Below, one piece after another: positions 45,351 to 56,539 of a stretch of 64,000 bases of DNA. The position numbers were made by a program, and so were the translations under genes. The DNA comes from Symsagittifera roscoffensis. Its lineage: Eukaryota > Xenacoelomorpha > Acoela > Convolutidae. How positions within the stretch are numbered: position 1 is the first letter of the stretch; every line of letters begins with the position of its first letter. The stretch covers positions 36,368,540 to 36,432,539 of the forward strand of contig NC_087063.1 in NCBI RefSeq assembly GCF_963678635.1, written 5' to 3'. The notes below the pieces were generated by a model that saw nothing but the letters and a program-made list of their open reading frames with translations, searched no databases and had not been told where the DNA came from.

Positions 45351-46174
45351 CTTAAACTGCGGCCGGAACAATCTGTGCTACTTGTTCAAATTAGACTTGG
45401 CAGCAATCTCAAGTCCTAAAGTCAATTTCTGGAATAAGGTCAACTTTTCCGAGCAGTTTTTCTTTGAAGCAATTTTCTTATAAGGCCATTGAGTTGCGTT
45501 TTGCACATCTCTAGTTGACAAACGCAAAGCTAGCAAAAATTGTGTTTAGAATTTAAAGTAGCAAAAACATTGAGAAATGAGAAAATCAATTAAGGCTGCG
45601 CAAAATGCAAGTTAATGTTCTTGGATCTTTAAACAAATTTGCTTTGGAAGACTGAGTTATTTCTAAAATTTTTTTTTTACTCGAGATTGCAATCAAATCT
45701 AACTTCAAGGTCGAGAATTTGAAAAACAAGTAAGATTGATAAATCTGACTACAGCCAGCCAAAAAAAATGAGTTGTCTTATTTTCGTCACTGATGGGTTT
45801 TAGAGCAAAAGCTATGTATTTTTTTTTTGAGTCTGCCCGTTGTATTGAGTACCATCCAAAGGCGTACTCTCAGAAGTCAAGTTAAGCGGCTAGTTTCTAA
45901 AAACAGAGAATTAAATAGCCTCGGGGTTAAATTGATTTTTTTTATGCTCAAAAAGAAATTTAAAGGCCATCTTGTTATCTATATTACGTTTCGAGGTGAA
46001 CAGTACTCTAAGCAATATTGCTCAATTATCATTTTATATTGCCAGCAGTATATGAAACAATTCCCAAACAGAGCTGATATTAAGGCTAAGCAGTACTTAA
46101 AGTCGAACAATCTTGTCGCGGTTAGTTTTGATTAAGGCTTGGAATTTTATGGGCTTGGACTTTAAGGCTTTGCA
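45351..46174 (+). repeat. F segment 3 with PLE N-terminal coding remnant
   Basis: Copy of F2 at an offset of 3443 bp. The open frame (about 45827-46135) differs from F2 by only a few residues (for example RRTLRS for RRSLRS, NNLVAV for NNFVAV). Preservation of this frame in two copies reflects recent amplification rather than proven selection. Confidence 0.65.
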
Positions 46175-47625
46175 ATTAAGGGGTCTGACGGTGAAATGAG
46201 GTGTCATAAAGCTGCATCTCCCACAAACGTTGTAATTAACAAAACAGCAAAAAGAATGAAAAACCCATAAAAAAATTGTGTATCTTGTTTTTGGACGATT
46301 GGATTTTTTAGAATTTAAATTAGCTTTGGTTGACTTGAAGTGGCTATCAACACTAGTTAGAGTGATAGTTATTGGGGTCTGAAAGTGAAATAGACTGTCA
46401 GATAGCTGCATCTCCTACAACTGTTGTAAATAATAAAACAGTAAAAAGAAAGGATAACACAGAAAAAATTTTAAACTTCTTTTTGGACAATGTTTTTTTT
46501 GAAACTTACTTTCAAGATTCGTTCACAGCAGTTTTATGTAAAAATTTTTAAAAAAATTTATATACCTGTTTGATTTTGTGTGAAAGAAGAAATTCAAAAT
46601 GTAACTATTTTGATCGAAATTATGCGAGCACAACAATGTATCAGTTGCATTTGAAAGAAAGACTATCGTAAGCTGTTTCTGCACCAGAAAATTCCCAAAT
46701 TTGATTCATTTTTCTTCCAACTATTTGAAAATTGGGGAAGAAATTTGAATTCCGGTTCATTTTCGATTTTCTGTTTTTCACGCAAAATCAGTAACACAAA
46801 TAATTATCGGAATGGGTCGAGTGATATATCATCATTAAACCCTTTCAATCGTAAATCGAAAGTCACAGAATTCCACAAAGTCGACAAAAACTCGTTTGAA
46901 ATTTTTGATTTCAAATGATGGGAGCGTTAAGCTTACCATAGCTTCTTTAGGCTAAATTTCAACCATGAAAAGATCGTTTATCTGAAAAAAAAAGTAGATT
47001 TTGGTGTTGAATTAGCTTTCAACACTAGTTGAGATTATAGTTTAAGGGGTCTGAAAGTGAAATGAGTTGTCAGAAACCTGCATCTCTCACAACTGTTGTA
47101 CATAATGGAACAGTAAAAAGAATGAATAACACAGAAAAAAGTGTATAACTTTTTTTTGGACAGACTGTTTTTTTTTTAGTGAAACTTGCTTTCAAGACTC
47201 GTTTTCAGCTGCTTATTTATAATTTTTTTAAATATATCAGTTCAATTTTGTGTGAAAGAAAGAAGAAACTCCTCAAAAACGTAACTCATTTGATCAACAA
47301 ACTGCAAGTAAGACAAACAATCCGTTGCACTTGAAAAAAAGACTGTCTTCAATTGTTTTTGCCCAAAAAAAAACATATTTGAGTCATTTTTGTCCCGATC
47401 TTTTGAAAAAAAGGAAAGACCTTTGTATTCGGGTGTGTTTTAGTTTTTTCTCTTCCACAAAAAATTCGTTTTTCTTTCTACGCAAAATCGGTTACCGCAA
47501 ACAATTATCGAAATGGGTGGAGTGATACATCATGCTAAAACTCTTTCAATCGTGATTTGAAATACACAAAAAAAAATTCAAAAAAAATATTTATCATTGT
47601 CGAGAAAAATCCGTTTTAAAATTTT
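46175..47625 (+). repeat. E array 4, truncated by family D
   Basis: Monomers open near 46779 and 47479. The unit follows the 3.44-kb pattern until 'ccgttttaaaattttgcg' at about 47625, where family D starts mid-monomer. Confidence 0.8.
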
Positions 47626-48300
47626 GCGTTGGAAATAAAATTAACAACGTTAACCGTGTTCGTGAACGAACAAAGTTTTTTTTTTTAAGATTACCAAATA
47701 ATTTGTCAAATTTCGACCTCAGAGTGCATGACACGTAACATTTTTGGTTTCGCAAAAAAATTGAAAATGCAAGAAAAAACAGAGTAACAATTTTTGTTGT
47801 GAAAAAAAACAGCAGACATTGAGAAACGAAGATAGGAAAGTAAATAACGAACAACCCATTTTCGAAAGAAATTTTCCGAGTCGTAACGATTGTACAGTTA
47901 ATCGTTTATAGAAGTGTTCTAACGATCGGGAAGGCTATGAAACGAAGACCATGAATTCGGAAAGATCTCTCGCTATATTGCGAAATTTTTTACTTCCCGG
48001 AATATCCTGAAATTACTTTAATAATATCCAAAATCATTTCCAGATCATCAGAAACTGAGAGTTGAGGGAAAAAGTCGATCCATCTCCGGTGGATAGATTG
48101 ATTTTCTCTAGTGTAACAAAACAAAAAAAACAATGAAATTTAAAAAAAATCTAGGAGTTGAGGGAAAGGGTCCATCCATCTCCGATGGATAGGATGATTT
48201 CTCTAGTGTACAAAAACAAAAGCAAAATTGACCTGAAGGTCTTGGAATAATGAGACCCAGGCAGGAGCTCAAAATTTTACATGTAAGTTGAATTAAAGTT
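47626..48300 (+). repeat. Family D monomer (D7), partial
   Basis: Begins inside the monomer ('ttggaaataaaattaacaacg') and leads into family C at about 48301, the same order as at 13318. Some internal parts are missing. Confidence 0.85.
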
Positions 48301-48849
48301 GAGTTAACATCATGTATATGAATATTCCATGAGGAAACATTTTTAATTAGGTTAGGTATGGTCGAAAAATCAAAATTCAATATCATTTCAGTATAAAATC
48401 CAATATGTTCGTAACCAAATTTTTAAAGGTAGTGGAAGTGGTATCAGGGTTGTTAGAGCTGAGAAGAACCTCTGGTGCTTCTAACTGCGGTTGATATCTG
48501 ATGACTTGCTAATGTTTGTCATCGAGACTTGCAGCCAATTTGATGTATTTCAGGAATCTTAAAAAATTCAAATTAAATTATACTTGATACCAGCAGCGTG
48601 CAACCAAACATTGTGGAAATGAAGCACCTGGGAAAGTTTGATAAAAAATGGATCTAATCCAAAACGATTTTGGCGACAGTCAAAATTCATCATGCGATGA
48701 GACTTATCCTCGTAAAAAGTATTTTAAAGAAGGGCAACAGTCTGACAGAGAAATTTTCTGTAAGTTAGCATAAAAGGACTAAGTAGGACGCCACAAAAAA
48801 GCAACATCTCAAGAATGATTTGGTTTTTTAACTGATGGCCTACCAAAAG
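48301..48849 (+). mobile_element. LINE relic C, second copy (ORF1 end only)
   Basis: Matches 13319-about 13850 ('ccatgaggaaacatttttaat' onward, including the GKFDKK... region), then breaks at 'gatggcctaccaaaag' and joins the middle of a family B unit. The endonuclease part present at 14-14.7 kb is absent here. Confidence 0.8.
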
Positions 48850-49540
48850 TATCAATTTTTTTAAACTCCTTGATGGCTGAAGAATTTGGTAATGTTGGTG
48901 TCTACTAGAAAAACAAAACGACTGCCTTCGTGGCCGTAAAAATAAAGGAAAATAGAAATCATCTAAGCTAAACGTAACAAGCGGTGGGCCAAAAGGGTTC
49001 CTTTTGAGCCCGCTTTTAATCAGCTTTTTCAGTAACTATCTCCTCGATGGTCTGAACTTATCTGATCCGTATATATACGCCAACCTTTTTAAAATGCTGA
49101 CAATCATCATCTATCTAAAGGAAAACTGGCCCTTTCCGCAAGATGTCCCTTGCTCTCGAGAAATGTTCACAATTAGTTTTCAGTGGTAAGCTTCAGATTA
49201 TGCAACTGGCTGGTTCAATATTGAAATCAGATGTTAAATCTAAAGAACTGGGAGTAATAATTGATTCGAAACTATCTCAAATCAAACACGTAAACACAAG
49301 ACAAGCAAAAACAAAACAAAAAACATTCTATCTTGTCTCGCGCAACATTATGTGCCGGACAGCGTCGCTGTTTAAATAAGGCCATTACAAGTCCACCATA
49401 ATGCCAATTACGAAGTATGGGTTATCCTGTATCCATCCGAAGACACATGAGCTCACGCATTGATAAAGGGCAAACGGCATCAACGCGGTTAAAAACCTTG
49501 AGGAAAAGTAAATCAGCTCAAAATTTTTTCTCATTAGGTG
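48850..49540 (+). repeat. Family B unit, type II, 5'-truncated
   Basis: Begins inside the unit after the C joint. It carries 'ttttgagcccgctt' and YIYANLFKML and ends at the standard unit end. First of five units in the right-hand B array. Confidence 0.88.
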
Positions 49541-50674
49541 TTCTCAGTCAAACTGTAAATTAACGTTGATGATGTTATATTTGCAAAGTCTACTATCGAA
49601 GAAAGCTTGATGACTACAAAAATGACCAAATAACGATGACCACACGGTCTTCCATAATTTGTTTTCAGAAAACAGATCAAAATACGGCAAATGAAGTGCA
49701 CGTCGAACCAATGACTAAAAGCCTGGCAAAAACACCGAGCTGCTGAAAAACAGCTGCCATTTTTAAAAAAATTAGAAAAAATGACAAGCACAAACTCGAA
49801 CACTGGCGACCCAGATTCTTGATAAACTTCATAGGCAACCATCAACATAGATTCCTCAAACTAAAATTAGTAGTCCAGACAAGCTCTATCCTCTGAGTAA
49901 AACCTCTAGAGCACTAGAAAAACCCTCAACCGGCAAAGTAGTTGCATTTTAACAGAATTTTTCCAAACCTTGTGGTAAATCATCAAATTTTTAAAATTCC
50001 ATGATGGCTGATATTTTTCGTGATCTTGGTTTCTACTAGAAAAACCAATCGATCACCACCATGGTGGCCTTAAAAAATTAATGAAAATAGACATCCTCTA
50101 AGCAAAACGTAACAAGCGGTGGGCCACAGGAATTCCTCTTGGGCCCGCTGCTTATCAGCTTTTTCATTAACAATATCATCGATGGCCTGAATTTATCTGA
50201 TACGAATATATACGCCAACAATTTTAAAATGCTGACAATCATCATCTATCCAAACGAAAATTGTCCCTTTCTTCAAGATGTCCCTTGCCCTCGAGAAGTT
50301 TTCACAATTAGTTTTCAGTGGTAAGCTTCAGAGTATGCAACTGGCTGGTTCAATTTTGAAATCAGATATTGAATCTAAAGAAATGGGAGTAATAATTGAT
50401 TCGAAACTATCTCAAATCAAACACGTAAACACGAGACAAGCAGAAACAAAACAAAAAACATTCTATCTTGTCTCGTGCAGCAATATGTGCCGGACAGCGT
50501 CGTTGATTAAATACGGCCATTACAAGTCCACCATAATGCCAATTACGACGTATCGGTTATCTTGTATCCACCCAAGGACAAAAGAGCTCACGCATTGATA
50601 AATGGCAAACGGCATCAACGCGGTTAAAAGTCTTGTGGAAAAATAAATCAGCTCAAAATTTTTTCTCAATAAGT
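49541..50674 (+). repeat. Family B unit, type I (1134 bp)
   Basis: Carries 'cttgggcccgctgc', GPLLISFFINN and IYANNFKML. The 3' open stretch 50278-50598 keeps LEKFSQLVFSGKLQ, GVIIDSKLSQIKHVNTR and, at its end, ITTYRLSCIHPRTKEL. These are recognisable as the end of a LINE reverse transcriptase. Confidence 0.9.
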
Positions 50675-51817
50675 GTTCTCAATCAAACTGTAGATTAACG
50701 TTGATGACGTTATATTTGCAAAGTCTACTATCGAAGAAAGCTTGATGACTACAAAACTTACCAAATAATGATGACCACACGGTCTAACATCGTTTTTTTT
50801 TCAGAAAACAGATCAAAATTTGGCAAATGAAGTGCACGTCGAACCAATGACCAAAAGCCTGGCAAAACACCGAGCTGCTGAAAAACAGCTGCCATTTAAG
50901 AAAAAAATAGAAAAAATGACAGGCACAATGTCGAATGCTGGAGACACCTATCCTTGACAAACTTTGAAAACTTCAAAACCAACAATCAAAATATATTCGT
51001 CAAACTAAGATAAGTAGTCCAGACAAGCTCTATCCTCTGATTAAAACCTCTAGAGCACTAGACAAACCGCCCAACAGGCAAGTTTTTTGCACTTTACCTG
51101 AATTTTTCAAAAACTTGTGGTAACGTATCAATTTTTCAAAAGTCTATGATGGCTGAAGATTTTGGTGATGTTGGTGTCTACTAGAAAAATTAAATGACTC
51201 CCTTGGTGGCCTTAAAAAATAAAAGAAAATAGACATCGTCTAAGCTAAACGTAACAAGTGGTGCGCCAAAGGGATTCCTTTTGAGCCCGCTTCTTATAAG
51301 TTTTTTCAGTAACTATCTCCTCGATGGCCTGAATTTATCTGATCCGTATATATACGCCAACCTTTTTAAAATGCTGACAATTATCATCAATCAAAAGGAA
51401 AACTGGCCCTTTTCCGCAAGATGTCCCTTGCTCTCGAGAAGTGTTTACAATTAGTTTTCAGTGGTAAGCTTCAGATTATGCAACTGGCTCTTTCAATATT
51501 GAAATCAGATGTTGAATCTAAAGAACTAGGAGTAATAATTGATTCGAAACTATCTCAAATCAAACACGTAAACACAAGACAAGCAAAAACAAAACAAAAA
51601 ACATTCTATCTTGTCTCGCGCAACATTATGTGCCGGACAGCGTCGCTGTTTAAATAAGGCCATTACAAGTCCACCATAATTGCAATTACGACGTATGGGT
51701 TATCCTGTATCCATCCGAGGACACAAGAGCTCACGTATTGATAAGTGGCAAACGGCATCAACGCGGTTAAAAACCTTGAGGAAAAGTAAATCAGCTCAAA
51801 GTTTTTTCTCATTACGT
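50675..51817 (+). repeat. Family B unit, type II (1143 bp)
   Basis: Carries 'ttttgagcccgcttc', FYLNFSK-like motif A ('ctttacctgaatttttc') and IYANLFKML, and has the standard ends. It repeats the type II unit that ends at 49540. Confidence 0.9.
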
Positions 51818-52952
51818 GTTCTCAATCAAACTGTAAATTAACGTTGATGACGTTATATTTGCAAAGTCTACTATCGAAGACAGCTTGATGACTACAAAAC
51901 TGACCAAATAACGATGACCACACGGTCTATCATCATTTGTTTTTTCAAAAAACAGATCAAAATACGGCAAATGAAGTGCACGTCGAACCAATGACCAAAA
52001 GCCTGACAAAAACACCGAGCTGCTGAAAAATAGCTGCCATATTAAAAAAAAAATTAGAAAAAATGACAGGCACAAACTCGAACACTGGCGACCCAGATTC
52101 TTGATAAACTTCATAGGCAACCATCAAAATAGATTCATCAAACTAAAATAAGTAGTCCAGACAAGCTCTATCCTCTGAGTAAAACCTCTAGAGCACTAGA
52201 AAAACCCTCAACCGGCAAAGTAGTTGCATTTTAACTGAATTTTTCTAAACCTTGTGGTAAAAGATCAAATTATTAAAATTCCATGATGACTGAAATATTT
52301 TGTGATCTTGGTTTCTACTAGAAAATTCAATTGACCACCACCTTGGTGGCCTTAAAAAGTTAATGAAAATAGACATCCTCTAAGCAAAACGTAACAAGCG
52401 GTGGGCCACAGGAATTCCTCTTGGGCCCGCTGCTTATCAGTTTTTTCATTAACAATATCATCGATGACCTGAATTTATCTGATCCGTATATATACGCCAA
52501 CAATTTTAAAATGCTGACAATCATCATCTATCCAAACGAAAATTGGCCCTTTCTCCATGATGTCCCTTGCTCTCGAGAAATTTTTTCAATTAGTTTTCAG
52601 TGGTAAGCTTCAGATTATGCATTTGGCTGGTTCAATATTGAAATCAGATGTTGAATCTAAAGAACTGGGAGTAAGAATTGATTCGAAAATATCTCAAATC
52701 AAACACGTAAGCACGAGACAAGCAGAAACAAAACAAAAAACATTCTCTTGTCTCGTGCAGCAATATGTGCCGGACAGCGTCGCTGGTTAAATAAGGCCAT
52801 TACAAGTCCACCATAATGCCAATTACGACGTATGGGTTATCCTGTATCCATCCGAGGACACGAGCTCACGCATTGATAAATGGCAAACGGCATCAACGCG
52901 GTTAAAAGTCTTGAGCAAAAGTAAATTAGTTCAAAATTTTTTCTCATTAAGT
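51818..52952 (+). repeat. Family B unit, type I (1135 bp)
   Basis: Near copy of 49541-50674 with IYANNFKML and 'cttgggcccgctgc'. Confidence 0.9.
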
Positions 52953-53718
52953 GTTCTCAATCAAACTGTAAATTAACGTTGATGACGTTTTATTTGCAAA
53001 GTCTACTATCGACGAAAGCTTGATGATTAGAAAACTGACCATATAACGATGACCACACGGTCTACCATCGTTTTTTTTGTTCAGAAATAAGATCAAAATA
53101 TGGCAAATGAAGTGCACGTCGAACCAATGACCAAAAGCCTGGCAAAAACACCGAGCTGCTGAAAAACAGCTGCCATTAAAAAAATTAGAAAAAATGACAG
53201 GCACAAAAGCGAATGCTGGAGACCCAGATTCTTGATAAAATTCATAGGCAACCATCAAAATAATTTCATCAAACTAAAATAAGTAGTCCAGATAAGCTCT
53301 ATCCTCTGAGTAAAACCTCTAGAGCACTAGAAAGGCCCTCAACCGGCAAAGTAGTTGCATTTTAACTGAATTTTTCGAAAACTTGTGATGGCTGAAGATT
53401 TTGGTGGTGTTGGTGTCTACTAGAAAAACTAAACGACTCCCTTGGTGGCCTTAAAAAATAAAAGAAAATAGACATCGTCTAAGCTAAACGTAACAAGCGT
53501 TGGGCCAAAGGGATTCCTTTTGAGCCCGCATCTTATCAGCTTTTTCATTAACTATCTCCTCGATGGCCTGAATTTTTCTGATCCGTTTATATAAGCCAAC
53601 CTTTTTAAAATGCTGACAATCAATATTTTTCCAAACGAAAACTGGCCCTTTCTGCAAGATGTCCCTTGCTCTCGAGAAGTGTTCACGACTAGTTTTCAGG
53701 GTTAAACTTCAAAGCATG
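52953..53718 (+). repeat. Family B unit, type III-like, 3'-truncated
   Basis: Starts like the other units but has 'gagcccgcatc' and 'gatccgtttatataagcc' as in type III. It breaks at 'aaacttcaaagcatgca' and continues with E sequence at 'ggaaaagtttgtttaactg'. Confidence 0.85.
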
Positions 53719-54798
53719 CAGGAAAAGTTTGTTTAACTGAAACAAAAATAGTTTTTGGAGTTTTTTTAGCGCTGTATGCTACACAAAGATTTGAAACTCC
53801 AAAAAATTCTGCAAAAAAAATCTCATTCAATTGTTTTTTACAGTTTCGTTTGGTTTTCTGGACATTTTTTTTTCTTCAAAAATTGCATTTTTAATGCCTT
53901 TTTCTACTGTCTGTCAAATGTGCCTAATTTTTTTTCGTTAGGATTTTTTTGGCAAAACAAAACGATACTTATTTGAAAAAAATATACATTTTTTTCTTTT
54001 CTAACCAAAGACATCAAAAGCCTGATATGATCTAACCGGGGTAACGGCCCTCTAGTTGACTTGAATTAGCTTATGGGGTCTGAAAGTGAAATTAGTACAA
54101 ATAATGAAACAGTAAAAAGAATGAATAACACAGAAAAAAGTGTATAACTTTTTTTTGGAAGATTGTTTTTTCTGAAAATTGCTTTCAAGACTCGTTTACA
54201 GATTTTTTTCCAAAAGCTTTTAAAAAACATAACAGTTTGATTTTGTGTGAAAGAAAGAAGAAACTCAAAAACGAAATTCTTTTGATCGAAAACATGCGAG
54301 CACAACAATGTATCAGTTGCATTTGAAAGAAAGACTATCGTAAGCTGTTTCTGCACCAGAAAATTCCCAAATTTGACTCATTTGTCTTCAGACTATTTGA
54401 AAAACGGGGAAGAACTTTGACTTCCGGTACATTTTATTTTTTAGTTTTTTCACGCAAAATCACTAACACAAATAATTATCGGAATGGTTCGAGTGATATA
54501 TCATGATTAAACCCTTTCAATCGTAAAACGCTAAAACATTTTAAAATTTGAAAAGCATTCCACAGAGTCGACAAAAACTGGTTTGAAAAGATTGATTTAA
54601 AATGGTGTTAGCGTTAAGCTTACCATAGCTTATTTAGGCTAAATTTGAGCCATGAAAAGTTCGTTTATCTGAACAAAAATTAGTTTTTGGAGTTTATTTG
54701 CGCAATTTGGTGAACAAAGATTGAAAATTTAAAAATAATTGCCAAAAAAAAAAGTTTTTAAACATTTGTTTAGTTTTCTTAGTCATTTTTTTTCAATA
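53719..54798 (+). repeat. E array 5 (left of gap)
   Basis: E monomers, one opening near 54457. The last readable bases are 'agtcattttttttcaata'. No gene. Confidence 0.8.
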
Positions 54799-54998
54799 NN
54801 NNNNNNNNNNNNNNNNNNNNNNNNNNNNNNNNNNNNNNNNNNNNNNNNNNNNNNNNNNNNNNNNNNNNNNNNNNNNNNNNNNNNNNNNNNNNNNNNNNNN
54901 NNNNNNNNNNNNNNNNNNNNNNNNNNNNNNNNNNNNNNNNNNNNNNNNNNNNNNNNNNNNNNNNNNNNNNNNNNNNNNNNNNNNNNNNNNNNNNNNNN
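54799..54998. other. Assembly gap, 200 N
   Basis: Exactly 200 N, a typical placeholder, in the middle of an E monomer. The true missing length may be a whole number of monomers or higher-order units. Confidence 0.99.
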
Positions 54999-55719
54999 TG
55001 TTAGTGTCATAGTTTATGGGGTCTGAAGGCGATAGGACGAGTCAGAAAGCTCCAACTCTCATAACAGTTGTAAATAAAAAAACAGTAAATAGAATTAAAA
55101 ACACAGAAAAGTGTAACTTGTTTTTGTACAAATTTTTTTTTTCCGAGCTTTCTTTCAAGAATCTTTTGCAGCTGTTTTAATATTAAAAAATTGTTCGTTT
55201 TCTTTTCTACGCAAAATCAGGTACCACAAAAATTTATGAGAATTAGTCGGGAGATATATCATACTCAAGCACTTTCTATCGTCAATCCAACGACTTTATA
55301 AAATATCAATTTTATTCACGAATTTCAGAAAAACCGCTGTGAAGTTTTTATTATTGGTCTAAATTCGATCTGGTATGTTGTGAGCGTTAGGCTTACAATA
55401 GCTAATTTAAGCTTACTTTAAGCCGTAAAAACATCGTTTTTTTTCAAATAAAACCAATTTTTGGAGTTTTTTAGAGCCATTTTGTAAACAAAGATCAAAA
55501 TTTCCAAAATTAACTGCAAAAAAAAAGTTTTTGACCATTTCATTCCAGTTTTTGGACAATTTTGTTTAATTTTTGTAGTCAATTTTGATTTAAAAAACTG
55601 TATTTTAAATGGCTGCTTTACCATGACTGTCAAATATGCTTAGGTTTCATTTTCTTTCAGATCTTTCTAACTCACCATGGAAAAAAAACACCATATTGAA
55701 AAAAAAAATTTTTTTTTTT
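54999..55719 (+). repeat. E array 5 (right of gap)
   Basis: Resumes at 'tgttagtgtcatagtttatgggg'. One monomer opens near 55210 and leads into F4. No gene. Confidence 0.8.
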
Positions 55720-56539
55720 AGACTGAGGCGGGAACAATCTGTGCTACCTGTTCAAATTAGAATTGGTAGCAATCTCAAGTCTTAAAGTCAATTTCTGGAA
55801 TAAGGTCAACTTTTCGGAGCAGTTTTTCTTTGAAACAATTTTCTAATAAGGCCATTGAGTTGCGTTTTGCACATCTCTAGTTGACAAACCCAAAGCTAGC
55901 GAAAATTGTGTTTAGAATTGAAAGTCGCAAAAAGATTGAGAAATGAGAAATGGCATTAAGGCTGCGCAAAATGCAAGTTAATGGCCTTGGATCTTTAAAC
56001 AAATTTGCTTTGGAAGACTGAGTTAAATCTGAAAATTATGTTTTACTCGAGATTGCAATCAAATCTAACTTCAAGGTCGAGAATTTGAAAAACAAGTAAA
56101 ATTGATATATCTGACTACAGCCAGCCAATAAAAATGAGTTGTCTTCTTTTCGTCGCTGATTGGTTTTAGAGCAAAAGCAAGGTAATTTTTTTTGAGTCTG
56201 CCCGTTGTATTGAGTACCATCCAAAAATGTACGCTCAGAAGTCAAGTTAAGCTGTTAGTTTCTAAAAACAGAGAATTAAATAGCCTCAGATTTAAATTGA
56301 AATTTTTATGCTCAAAAAGAAAGTTAAAGGCCATCTTGTTATTTACATCACGTTTCGAGGTGAACAGTACTCTAAACAATATTGCTCGATTACCATTTTA
56401 TATTGCCATCAGTATATGAAAAAATTCCCAATTAGAGCTGTTATTAAGGCTAAGCAGTACTTAAAGTCGAACAATCTTGTCGCGGTTAGTTTTGATTAAG
56501 GCTTGGAATTTTATGGGCTTGGACTTTAAGGCTTTGAAA
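55720..56539 (+). repeat. F segment 4 with PLE N-terminal coding remnant
   Basis: Same layout as F2/F3 but more diverged. The coding remnant (about 56192-56499) is no longer one open frame. It reads LLVSKNRELNSLR and later KVKGHLVIYITF, NNLVAVSFD. Confidence 0.65.
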
